Of a stretch of 64,000 nt of DNA, positions 1 to 8,249 are shown in pieces. The DNA is from Spartinivicinus marinus (GTDB taxonomy: Bacteria > Pseudomonadota > Gammaproteobacteria > Pseudomonadales > Zooshikellaceae): NCBI RefSeq assembly GCF_026309355.1, contig NZ_JAPJZK010000001.1, positions 4,670,501-4,734,500 on the forward strand, written 5' to 3'. The translations under genes were made by a program, and so were the position numbers. Every line of letters begins with the position of its first letter. Position 1 is the first letter of the stretch. The notes below the pieces were generated by a model, which worked only from the letters and a program-made list of their open reading frames with translations, was not told the DNA's origin and made no database searches.

Positions 1-379
1 TCATAATCTTACCCTGTTTTATGAAGTCTATTGTGTAAATCATAAGCTTGATTATAAACCATCATGAAGAAATAGTGTTCAAACTCAGCTGTATTGGTGA
101 TGAAACAGACAAAACTGGTTGTTTTGTGTTCAGGGGGCTGTGTGAATGTAGTTTATGCATGATGGTATAAATACCGCTGTATAAAGTAGGTACCGGAACA
201 ATTGTCGAGGTTCAATTAGCTGCGTTCGCTCAATCTTTTCTTTCTTATTATCCCTTGGTCTTATTTGCGCTTTTAGATTTTTTGAGATAGTGAAATATTT
301 CACCTGATATTGGCAAGCTGTTTTATTGATAATAAAGAAAAAGTAGTGGATATATAGTCAAAGTGAATGGTGCAAGTTA
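1..379. other. Left-edge region without a recognisable gene
   Basis: AT-rich DNA upstream of the tail-fibre gene. Only short, unconvincing reading frames occur (for example a roughly 32-codon frame on the minus strand). No upstream phage structural gene is visible, so any prophage would have to extend to the left of the window. No clear promoter was identified. Confidence 0.5.
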
Positions 380-1708
380 ATGACACAACAGTTTTACAGT
401 TTACTAACCAAGCAGGGCAAAGCTAAACTGACGAATTCTCAAGTATTAGGCACAAAGCTGAATTTAACAAAAATTCAGGTTGGTAATGGTGGAGACAAAA
501 AAGGTGACGTTGTATTTCCTACTGAAGACGATACCCAATTAGTTAACCAATGCTGGGAAGGAAATATCAACCGTATCTATGTGGACGATAAAAATGAAAA
601 CTACCTGGTAGTTGAAGCGGTTATCCCTGAAGGAATTGGCGGTTGGTATATCACAGAGTTTGGTATTTTTGATGCAGAAGGTGATTTAATTGCCATTGGA
701 GGCTACCCAAAAACCTATAAACCCAAACTGACAGAAGGGGCGGGTAGCAGCCTGTATTTAAAGGTAATGTTTGAGGTTTCTAATGCGGAAGTCGTGCAGT
801 TAAAAATTGATCCATCCATTGTACTCGCAACCCAGGATTTTGTTGGCGAGAAGCTGGTAGAGCATGTGGCTGAAGAAAACCCTCATTCGCAGTATTTGAA
901 AAAAGTGGATTATGACGTGGCGCAGGGGGTTAGGTTTTCTCAGCTAGCTAATTTACCTATCTATGCAGAAATCCAAAATGAAGAATATAAACTAGCTCTA
1001 ACAGCTGACAATAATCAGTTAGTGATATTACCTAATCAAACCATCTTATGGCGAGGCTGGAAAACATTTAATACTAGTGATTACTCTGTTCAGCAAAGGA
1101 CATTTTCATACACAAGTAATAAAACCTATCACTTACGGTGGAGCCCTCAAGAAGGCTTTCAGTTGTTAGCGCTTAGTGATTCTAACTACAACCCAAATAA
1201 GTTGAGCCATGATTCAATGAAGTTTGATAGTAATTATGATGATGTATTACTAGCGACGTTATTACCCGATAAAGATAAGCCAATAATAGAAAAGGTGTGT
1301 AGTGATAAAACCAAACCTTGTTTTGAGTCGGGTTGGATAAAAATATCGGCACAGGCAGGTGAGGGATCTTATAAAGCAGGTGAACATCATTTAAGAAGAC
1401 CACCAATTCGATGGGTGGCACAGGTAAAAGCTGATGGCAAAGAAGGGAATCAAGGCAATCAGGAGATTCTTGATGCTACTTTTATTTCTGGTAGTGCTAA
1501 TACCGTTGATGATGAAACAGATGAGTACGGTGGAGTTGCTGTCGCCTTTAATTCAGAAAAATACTTTATATGGGTTCCATCGCAAAATAATGATGGTAAA
1601 AATGGATCAGTTATTATGGTCTGGGATGGGTGGGGAACAAAACCTACAAATGAATCAAATCATGCATTCATAAAAAACTCATCAATTAAAGTCATAGGCT
1701 GGTACTAA
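380..1708 (+). CDS. Phage tail-collar fibre protein (DUF3751-type N-terminus)
   Basis: The 442-residue product starts with the segment typical of phage tail-collar fibres (about residues 1-150): FYSLLT near the start, IQVGNGGD, then GGWYITEFGIFDAEGDLIAIG. An ENPHSQYL motif near residue 165 resembles the HPQY linker often found after this domain. The rest is a divergent fibre shaft and tip with a conserved-looking end (FIWVPSQ, IKVIGWY). In the family the N-terminus docks the fibre to the baseplate and the C-terminus contacts the host. The next gene starts one base after the stop, the usual fibre-chaperone pairing. It belongs to a prophage, a tailocin or a relic; other structural genes would lie left of the window. 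Family assignment is by motif resemblance. Confidence 0.8.
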   Translation: MTQQFYSLLTKQGKAKLTNSQVLGTKLNLTKIQVGNGGDKKGDVVFPTEDDTQLVNQCWEGNINRIYVDDKNENYLVVEAVIPEGIGGWYITEFGIFDAEGDLIAIGGYPKTYKPKLTEGAGSSLYLKVMFEVSNAEVVQLKIDPSIVLATQDFVGEKLVEHVAEENPHSQYLKKVDYDVAQGVRFSQLANLPIYAEIQNEEYKLALTADNNQLVILPNQTILWRGWKTFNTSDYSVQQRTFSYTSNKTYHLRWSPQEGFQLLALSDSNYNPNKLSHDSMKFDSNYDDVLLATLLPDKDKPIIEKVCSDKTKPCFESGWIKISAQAGEGSYKAGEHHLRRPPIRWVAQVKADGKEGNQGNQEILDATFISGSANTVDDETDEYGGVAVAFNSEKYFIWVPSQNNDGKNGSVIMVWDGWGTKPTNESNHAFIKNSSIKVIGWY

Positions 1709-1709
1709 C

Positions 1710-2204
1710 ATGTATTATGAAACTGAGCGAGATTTAGTGATCGCAGGGGCAGAAAATGCCTGGGTGTTGGGAAATAAAGATAAAATAGTAAAAGGGAGTG
1801 AGTTTGAACTGTCATTAAGCTACTTGAGATATGATGGGCATAATATTATCGATGCACGTACTCAAAATAAATTTTTTATTGACGAGCAAGGTATTAAACA
1901 TATTACTCGTTTTGTTGGTGCTTGGCAGTATTTAGAATGTGAATATACTGACGAACTCTTCCGCGACAACAACCAATGGCGGGTAAAAAATAATGAAGAT
2001 AAATACCAGGAAAAAATTGAGGAAATAAAATCTAAGAGACGACAGGCGTACACAACTGAAGCGGATCCATTAAAAAATGAATATGATTATGACTTGATCA
2101 GTAGCCCAGCAAATGCTGAGACTAAAAAGCTCCAATGGTTGGCAAAAGTTAAAGAAATTAAAGCGAGGTATCCGTTTCCTAGCCAAAAGATAGCTATTGA
2201 GTAG
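1710..2204 (+). CDS. Tail-fibre assembly chaperone-like protein
   Basis: A 164-residue acidic/basic protein starting one base after the fibre gene, so almost certainly translated together with it. The C-terminal third (RRQAYTTEADPL, then KKLQWLAKVKEIKARYPFP) matches the tail typical of phage proteins downstream of fibre genes, where a helix is followed by W-x-x-K-V-x-x-I-x-x-R-Y-P. The N-terminal half is not recognised. Its likely role is folding or trimerising the adjacent fibre. It is the last phage-like gene here; the next gene is an ordinary bacterial one 80 bp on. Confidence 0.6.
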   Translation: MYYETERDLVIAGAENAWVLGNKDKIVKGSEFELSLSYLRYDGHNIIDARTQNKFFIDEQGIKHITRFVGAWQYLECEYTDELFRDNNQWRVKNNEDKYQEKIEEIKSKRRQAYTTEADPLKNEYDYDLISSPANAETKKLQWLAKVKEIKARYPFPSQKIAIE

Positions 2205-2285
2205 TAGCCATGCTGGTATTTTTGTAACTTTCTAAGCATAATTTCTTGATATCTATATCACTGCATATAAGGTCAACTCATTATT

Positions 2286-2966
2286 ATGTTAAAACAACTG
2301 GCAGAAAACCTATGGACGGTAGAAAGCGGTATGCGCTTTTTAGGGGCTGATATTGCACTTAGGATGACTGTAGTTCGCTTATCAGATAGCAAATTGGTAT
2401 TAATTAGTCCAGTGGTATTAGATGAGGCATTGGTTGATGCATTAAACCAATTAGGTGATATAGCTTATATTGTGGCGCCTAACTTGATGCATCACTTGTA
2501 TGCTGAACAAGCGAAGCAACACTTTCCTGAGGCTAAGTTATTAGTTGCTCCTGGTTTGCCTGACAAGCGCAAGGATCTAGCATTTGATTATGTATTTGAT
2601 AATCACTCTTTTCAGCCTTGGCAAGGAGAGCTTAATCATTTTGTATTTACGGCTTTGCCGCTTTTGAATGAGGTGGTCTTTTTTCATTCAGCAAGCAATA
2701 GTCTAATTGTGACTGACTTAGTATGTAATATTCAAAAAGCGGACCGTTCTTTATTTAGCCTTTATTTACGGTTGTCGGGTGTTTTAGGAAAACTGGCTAT
2801 GAGTAGGTTGTTTCGCTTATTAATGCGCAATAAAGCCCATGCTAGGGAACAACTGCAACAAGTTTTACATTGGAACTTTGAACGAATTGTCATGGCTCAT
2901 GGAGAAGTTATTGAGCAAGCAGGTCAGCAGAAGTTGAAAGAAGCTGTGAGTTGGTTACATTTATAG
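2286..2966 (+). CDS. DUF4336 metallo-beta-lactamase-like protein
   Basis: The 226-residue product has the DUF4336 pattern: an N-terminal strand (ENLWTVES), then the segment LISPVVLDEALVDALNQLGDIAYIVAPNLMHHLY, and later FHSASNSLIVTDLVCNI. The family is a shortened metallo-beta-lactamase-like fold of unknown function; the usual HxHxDH zinc motif is not present as such. No signal peptide or membrane segment is visible, so it is predicted cytosolic. It stands alone between the phage genes and a convergent cold-shock gene. An AAGG lies about 10 bases before the ATG. Confidence 0.75.
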   Translation: MLKQLAENLWTVESGMRFLGADIALRMTVVRLSDSKLVLISPVVLDEALVDALNQLGDIAYIVAPNLMHHLYAEQAKQHFPEAKLLVAPGLPDKRKDLAFDYVFDNHSFQPWQGELNHFVFTALPLLNEVVFFHSASNSLIVTDLVCNIQKADRSLFSLYLRLSGVLGKLAMSRLFRLLMRNKAHAREQLQQVLHWNFERIVMAHGEVIEQAGQQKLKEAVSWLHL

Positions 2967-3064
2967 GGTATGTATGGTATATATGAAGGTTTTATTTGGG
3001 TAGCATTTAGATATTTCATGTAGGCTGCTATCGGTATGAAAAGCAGCCATGTAATAAGGATGGG

Positions 3065-3271
3065 TTACACTACTATGACATTATCGGCCTGTGGCCCTTT
3101 TTGACCTTGTTTGATATTGAACTGAACTTTTTGACCTTCAAGTAAAGTTTTATGGCCAGTACCATTAATTGCACTGTAATGAACAAATACATCTGAGCCG
3201 TTTTCTTGTTCAATAAACCCAAACCCTTTAGTCTCATTGAACCATTTTACATGACCAATATTAGAGGACAT
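3065..3271 (-). CDS. Cold-shock protein of the CspA family
   Basis: A 68-residue single cold-shock domain. RNP1 is seen as KGFGFIEQ and RNP2 as VFVHYSAI, with VKWFNETKG at the start and a C-terminal PQADNVIVV. These are single-stranded RNA/DNA-binding OB folds that act as RNA chaperones. Length and motif order are those of a complete CspA-type protein. It is monocistronic and convergent with the DUF4336 gene. The roughly 280 bp upstream to the LysR gene could hold a long 5' leader, as is common for csp genes, but no specific element was recognised. Cold induction cannot be read from the sequence. Confidence 0.95.
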   Translation of the reverse strand: MSSNIGHVKWFNETKGFGFIEQENGSDVFVHYSAINGTGHKTLLEGQKVQFNIKQGQKGPQADNVIVV

Positions 3272-3553
3272 TTAATTACTCCAGAAGCTATTTACCTATT
3301 TCAAACTATTAGTGGTTGCTTTAGACTGTTATATTGATTAAAGCCAGCCAAAAGCTAAGCTGAGAAGTGCAGAAGTTACTTATGTAGAACGAGACGAGGT
3401 ACTACAGCGGGGCCTTCGAACTGTCTTGCATAAATAGTACTGTTTCATTTTCAGCATTTCTAGTAGTGCATGAATAAGGTAGCTACCTTATTCATGCACA
3501 TGCTCTACCAGTATAGGCAATGGTTTGAAAAAGGTAAAATTACTGCCGTCATA

Positions 3554-4459
3554 CTAATTAGAGGTTGATGATGCTTGGCAAATAAACAAAATCCATTCTT
3601 TAAATAGGCTGATTTTTTGAGGTATTTGTTTCATTTTACGGGTAATAAGATAGTAACTATACCGGCTGGTGCAAGGGGTTGGTATAGGTGATATTAATGA
3701 GTGACTTGTCAACTCTTGCTCAATAAGAAAGCGGGGAACCAGAGCGATGCCTAATTTTTCCTGAGCAGCTTGAATCAACATAAAATAATGTTCAAAGCCA
3801 AGCCGTTTTTCCGTTGGTTCTTTGCTGTTATGCTGTTTAAACCAGTTACGCCACATGTGTTTTCTAGATGTATGTTCTAGTAAGGTGTAGTGATGAAAAT
3901 CATCTACCGTATTAATTGGATAATTTTTTTGTAATAAATCTGGGCTACAAATTGGAATCAGTTCTTCATTCATCAACCAGGTTGCATCCACTCTAGACCA
4001 GCTTTTTTCTTTGCTACTGCGAATCACAATATCAACATTTTCTTCAAATAATGCATCGGAATTGTCACTGGTAATAATGTTAAGCTGCAGATGGGGGTGT
4101 TGTTGTTTAAACTGGTTGATTTTAGGGATCAACCAGCGTGAACTTAATGATGGCAAAACACTAATGGTGAGAGTTTCATTAGGACGAAACTGTTGGATAA
4201 GGCTTTGGGTGGCTTCATCCATTGTATCTAAAGCTTCTTTGATTGCCGCTAAATATTGTTTACCTGCTGCAGTGAGCTGTAAGGTTTGACCTCTTCGTTC
4301 AAATAATGGAAAGCCTAAGTACTCCTCTAATTGTTTGACTTGCCTACTAATAGCTCCTTGGGTAACAAACAGCTCGTTAGCAGCCAGAGTAAAATTTTGA
4401 TGGCGACCTGCAGCTTCAAAGGCTTTCAAGGCATTTAGTGAAGGAAGGTAACGAGGCAT
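3554..4459 (-). CDS. LysR-family regulator, GcvA-like
   Basis: The 301-residue protein begins MPRYLPSLNALKAFEAAGRHQNFTLAA, the winged-helix start of GcvA-like LysR regulators, followed by the recognition helix (LFVTQGAISRQVKQLE) and a substrate-binding effector domain from about residue 90. The gene is divergent from the AEC permease gene, with about 200 bp between the starts, so that permease is a plausible target. The effector is unknown. Paralogues of this type regulate many unrelated metabolic genes, so no specific name is given. Confidence 0.9.
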   Translation of the reverse strand: MPRYLPSLNALKAFEAAGRHQNFTLAANELFVTQGAISRQVKQLEEYLGFPLFERRGQTLQLTAAGKQYLAAIKEALDTMDEATQSLIQQFRPNETLTISVLPSLSSRWLIPKINQFKQQHPHLQLNIITSDNSDALFEENVDIVIRSSKEKSWSRVDATWLMNEELIPICSPDLLQKNYPINTVDDFHHYTLLEHTSRKHMWRNWFKQHNSKEPTEKRLGFEHYFMLIQAAQEKLGIALVPRFLIEQELTSHSLISPIPTPCTSRYSYYLITRKMKQIPQKISLFKEWILFICQASSTSN

Positions 4460-4592
4460 ATAGTTCTTTAGTACCCAATCAATTTAAAACACAAGTATGA
4501 GTTTTTCTCATGATGCTGTTCATTTTAATCGTTTGCTTGAGTCTTAGCAATCACGTCTAATAGCTTCCGGATATGTTTACCCATTCTGGGGA

Positions 4593-4632
4593 GGTAACCT
4601 TGCCCTGCTAGGTTACCGTTTTCTTTTTAATG
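4593..4632 (+). terminator. Hairpin with T-tract in the leader of the AEC gene
   Basis: An 8-bp perfect inverted repeat (GGTAACCT at 4593-4600, AGGTTACC at 4610-4617) is followed by GTTTTCTTTTT. It has the shape of an intrinsic terminator on the plus strand, yet no plus-strand gene precedes it and the permease gene begins about 30 bases later. It could be an attenuator in the permease leader or the end of a small RNA. Confidence 0.45.
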
Positions 4633-4662
4633 TTTTAGTCAGGTATACTCATAGGAGTGACC

Positions 4663-5598
4663 GTGGTTGACTTCCTTTTCTTGCTTGAAAAAGTAAGCTT
4701 TTTATTTTTCCTGGTACTACTTGGTTTTGTAATTGGCCGTTGTTTTACTATTGAACTAAAAACAATATCAACCTTATTACTTTATGTATTATCACCAATT
4801 GTTATTTTTAGTGGTACTGCTAAAGCAGAATTAACTCCCGCTTATTTAGCTGTACCCATAATATTCTTTGTGATTTGTGTGATTTTTGGTTTAGTTGGCT
4901 TACGGGTGGGGCAACGCTGCTGGAAAGATAATACTCAACACTTATTTGCATTGTCTTGTAGTACGGCCAATACGGGGTATTTTGGGTTACCTGTGGCAAT
5001 GGCGATATTAGATGATAATGGCGTAGCACTGGTAATTTTTTCAATGTTAGGTATTACCTTTTACGAGTATACAATTGGTTTTTATATTACTGCACGCGGA
5101 CGTTTTTCAGTTAAGAAAAGCCTGATGAAGTTAGCCAAAATTCCCTTTATTTATGCATTTAGCGCAGGATTAATGCTTAACTTAACCCACTCTCAGTTAC
5201 CTGACAGTATCATGAGCCAACTTGCTGTATTTAAAGGGGCATATACGGTATTGGGGATGATGTTAATTGGTTTTTCTCTAGCTAACGTTGGTCGACAACA
5301 TATTGATTGGCGGTTAATTCTGCTTACTACTTTTAGCAAGTATATATGCTGGCCGCTCTTAATAGTCGCATTGATTTTTGCTGATCAGCAGTATGCTCAA
5401 TGGCTTGATCAACAAATGATATTCGTTATGTTGCTGGTTGCAGTGGTACCCCTGGCAGCGAATACAATCGCATTGGCTGTTGAGTTGAATGTACAACCCC
5501 AAAAAGCCTCAGTTGCCGTATTAACCAGCACCGCCTTGGGAATTATTATGATCCCATTGTATCTGGCAATATTACCGGGATATTTGGTGAGCAGTTGA
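4663..5598 (+). CDS. AEC-family permease (auxin efflux carrier type)
   Basis: About 311 residues with ten hydrophobic segments arranged as two groups of five, the layout of AEC transporters. Family-like motifs include the STANTGYFGLPVAMAILDDNG region in the first half and a polar-interrupted helix around PLAANTIALAVE near the end. It is an inner-membrane secondary carrier, probably for a carboxylate or amino-acid derivative; the substrate cannot be told. Two in-frame GTG codons, 4657 and 4663, can start it. TAGGAG at 4652-4657 fits the second better, so 4663 is used. A hairpin with T-tract lies just upstream, and a divergent LysR gene suggests local control. Confidence 0.85.
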   Translation: MVDFLFLLEKVSFLFFLVLLGFVIGRCFTIELKTISTLLLYVLSPIVIFSGTAKAELTPAYLAVPIIFFVICVIFGLVGLRVGQRCWKDNTQHLFALSCSTANTGYFGLPVAMAILDDNGVALVIFSMLGITFYEYTIGFYITARGRFSVKKSLMKLAKIPFIYAFSAGLMLNLTHSQLPDSIMSQLAVFKGAYTVLGMMLIGFSLANVGRQHIDWRLILLTTFSKYICWPLLIVALIFADQQYAQWLDQQMIFVMLLVAVVPLAANTIALAVELNVQPQKASVAVLTSTALGIIMIPLYLAILPGYLVSS

Positions 5599-5640
5599 AG
5601 AAATTAGTATACATTCTATATAGAGTCCAAGAAATGATAT

Positions 5641-5662
5641 AGAGCACGCAGCAGGGTGCTCT
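5641..5662. terminator. Convergent hairpin between two transporter genes
   Basis: Inverted repeat AGAGCAC / GTGCTCT with an 8-nt loop, lying between the 3' ends of the AEC gene and the facing ion-transporter gene. The T-tract is poor on both strands, so function as a terminator is probable rather than certain. Confidence 0.45.
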
Positions 5663-5734
5663 AATTAGCATCTATGCCTCATAAGGTTCTCTATCGTTTC
5701 TCGAACTCCCAAACAATGAGATAAATATTTGTTT

Positions 5735-7141
5735 CTAAGCGATCAATACATAAATAGTAGCCAGAATAATATGTAGTGCAGCAAACGGTAGAGCTTTTTT
5801 TACAAAGCCAGCAAAAGACAAAGAAAGCTTGTACTTATGCATAATTGTTACTGCAACTAGAGTTGATGCACTGCCGATGGGGGTTAAGTTACCGCCTAGG
5901 TTGGCACCAAATACCACTGACCACCAGAGGGATGATTCGCTTGCTGTGCCTGCTGTACCTAAAATTTTTGCAAGCATAGCGGCTAGGGGAATATTATCAG
6001 TAACAGAGCTAAAAATAGCTGAGAGAATTAATAAAATGCTGATGCCAAATGGGGTTTCTTCTGTGCCAATTAATGTGGAAATACCTTTTCCGATTAAATC
6101 TAGTACTTGAGCATGTTCCATTACATTAATCACTACAAATAAAGCACAGAAGAAGGTGATTAAATCCCAATCGACAGTTTTATAAAACTGGTCGACTTCC
6201 GATTTGTAACGAATCATCATTACTGTTGCAAAGCCAAGTGCAACGAACCCCATTCCTAAGTCTTTAACCAAAGGTAAAATAGAAGTGGTAGCAATGGTTA
6301 AGATAAACATGATCAGCATAACTCCTGCAAACTGGAAAAAACGTTTGCTTTCTATGCCATCGCTTTCATCAAAACTGGCTACTAGCTCTTTGGCTTGATT
6401 TTTTTCCTTTTCAGATGCAAGCGATTGAATGGAAAACAGTTTGGCACCCATCCATAACGTAATGACGGTTGCAACCAGTACATAAGGGCTGGCTTTCAGG
6501 AAAAAATCAACAAAGCTGATACCTGCGGTATTACCTACAATAATGTTAGGTACAGAGCTAATTAGGGTTAACAAACCACCTATATTGGTGAGTAGGCCTT
6601 GGACTAATAAAAAACCTAGTAATTTTTCAGAGCGGTTTAGTTTGTTAAGTGATACAGCAGTTAATGAGCCAACAATAATCATTGCCGTCACATTATTTAA
6701 TACAGCAGAAAAAATCACTGTCATTACTCCGTAGTACCACAATAGTTTGAGCGGATCTCCGGCCGATGCCTTGGTCAGTTTGATTGCCACCCAGGTGAAT
6801 AACCCCGACCGGGAAGTTACGTCAACAAAAATACTGGAGCCTAGAATAATGGAAATTACCCCCCAATCTACAGCAGGGATAAATACTGGCATGTTAATCT
6901 CGTGGCCATTAGGCAAGGCAACGCTACCGAAGGGTAATAGTTCAAAAAATGCTCCAAGTAGTAAGCTTATGGCAGCAAATACTGAAACAATTAGTGATTT
7001 TTTTGCGTGAATTTTTTCTTCTAGGGCCAAGCTGATTATCATCAGTACTAAAATAATCACAAAGATTATTGTTACTTCAGTACTGACATGGTGAACACCA
7101 TGAGCGACGGTATCAGTCGTTACTTGTGGGGTATTACTCAT
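5735..7141 (-). CDS. ArsB/NhaD-superfamily (SLC13-like) ion transporter
   Basis: A 468-residue inner-membrane protein with about eleven hydrophobic stretches. Motifs typical of the ion-transporter superfamily are present in both halves: SAVLNNVTAMIIVGSL with TNIGGLLTLISSVPNIIVG in the first, SSVTDNIPLAAMLAKIL with GANLGGNLTPIGSASTLVA in the second. The two N-P/N-I-like re-entrant signatures indicate a cation-coupled anion or dicarboxylate carrier, or a Na/H antiporter. The substrate is uncertain. The upstream gene on the same strand (68 bp away) encodes a universal-stress-like protein, so the two are probably co-transcribed. Confidence 0.85.
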   Translation of the reverse strand: MSNTPQVTTDTVAHGVHHVSTEVTIIFVIILVLMIISLALEEKIHAKKSLIVSVFAAISLLLGAFFELLPFGSVALPNGHEINMPVFIPAVDWGVISIILGSSIFVDVTSRSGLFTWVAIKLTKASAGDPLKLLWYYGVMTVIFSAVLNNVTAMIIVGSLTAVSLNKLNRSEKLLGFLLVQGLLTNIGGLLTLISSVPNIIVGNTAGISFVDFFLKASPYVLVATVITLWMGAKLFSIQSLASEKEKNQAKELVASFDESDGIESKRFFQFAGVMLIMFILTIATTSILPLVKDLGMGFVALGFATVMMIRYKSEVDQFYKTVDWDLITFFCALFVVINVMEHAQVLDLIGKGISTLIGTEETPFGISILLILSAIFSSVTDNIPLAAMLAKILGTAGTASESSLWWSVVFGANLGGNLTPIGSASTLVAVTIMHKYKLSLSFAGFVKKALPFAALHIILATIYVLIA

Positions 7142-7209
7142 TGATTATTTTCCTGAAAATATTTTTAAGTAAAAAAAGAGAAGCTGGCTAAAATATTAAA
7201 AAGGCCACT

Positions 7210-8067
7210 CTATAACATGAGTAATGGAATTTGCCGCATTTCAACAGCCAAAGGGTAAGCGAGACCATGCATTGCCAGTTGGTCTTCATCTTTAGTATTC
7301 ATCACTAACAAGTCCAGCTCATGCTCTTCAATTAGCTTTTTATAGTCCCTAATATGATGTCCAAAGTTTACATGCTCAATCACATTAAGATTAATATTAG
7401 CTTCAGTTAGAGCTGGAGGGCATGAGCGAATAAAATCATGGGGTTCTTTTAGCAATTGTTTAGCCAGTTTTTCTTGTGCATCATCCGTATTAATAGTGGC
7501 AATTTTACTGATTGCTTTAATAATCCGTTGAAAATAGGCCTCATCTTCAATGTGACTCAAGTGTAGATTCCCCCCAGGTGAAGTAAAGGCTACTCCATAA
7601 CTCACTAAATCATGATCAAGGGTAAGGTGATCAGTTATTACCATGACAGAACTACTTTTGGTTAACGCATGTTTACCGGCATAGCTGGCTTTAGGGTGTG
7701 GAATAACTAGAACTGGTATTGTGGTATGTTGCAGTAATACATCAAGATGTTCTCCTAAACTATGGGGATACTGCCAGGCATTGCTGTATAAATTCCGATA
7801 ACTGCAAATTAGATCAGGTTTGACTGCTTCAACCTCCTGTAATAGCGCTTCTGTCGTTTTTGATTTTTCACCTGCATTTATATGCCATTGAATACTATTA
7901 GAACAGAGTTGGGGCGAAAACTGCTGTAACTGTTGTTTTATTTTTACACTATCAGCTTCATTTTGATCGGTTATTAAAAGTACCGATTCAACTTTAATAG
8001 GCTTGTGGTGATAGACATCTTTTACTGCGGCCCTGAAAACACTTTCAAACTGGTCAACTGATGACAT
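7210..8067 (-). CDS. Tandem universal stress protein (UspA-like)
   Basis: A 285-residue soluble protein with two UspA-like halves. The first (to about residue 125) ends with TTIPVLVIPHP, the second with LDLLVMNTKDEDQ, then LAYPLAVEMRQIPLLML, both the typical last strand of the fold. The classical G-x2-G-x9-G-S/T nucleotide motif is poorly preserved, so ATP binding is doubtful. It is upstream of and probably in one operon with the ArsB/NhaD-like transporter. Usp domains are often paired with or fused to ion and sulfate carriers, which suggests a regulatory partner role (inference). Confidence 0.75.
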   Translation of the reverse strand: MSSVDQFESVFRAAVKDVYHHKPIKVESVLLITDQNEADSVKIKQQLQQFSPQLCSNSIQWHINAGEKSKTTEALLQEVEAVKPDLICSYRNLYSNAWQYPHSLGEHLDVLLQHTTIPVLVIPHPKASYAGKHALTKSSSVMVITDHLTLDHDLVSYGVAFTSPGGNLHLSHIEDEAYFQRIIKAISKIATINTDDAQEKLAKQLLKEPHDFIRSCPPALTEANINLNVIEHVNFGHHIRDYKKLIEEHELDLLVMNTKDEDQLAMHGLAYPLAVEMRQIPLLML

Positions 8068-8249
8068 AATAAATCCCTAATGCAAATGGATACTAAACAC
8101 AATAGCCTGATAGAAGAGAATATAAAGGGCTGAGGCCACTTTATTTAGTAACGGTATCATGTTGATTAAACTTGAATTTCCTTTCAAACTAATAGGTCTT
8201 GCAATCTGTTGATGGGTAATACCATTTGTGTAGTATAACAAGGAATACA

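Noticed and set aside
1182-1421. Minus-strand frame within the tail-fibre gene
   Set aside because: Lies antisense to a well-supported gene and shows no domain or start signal.
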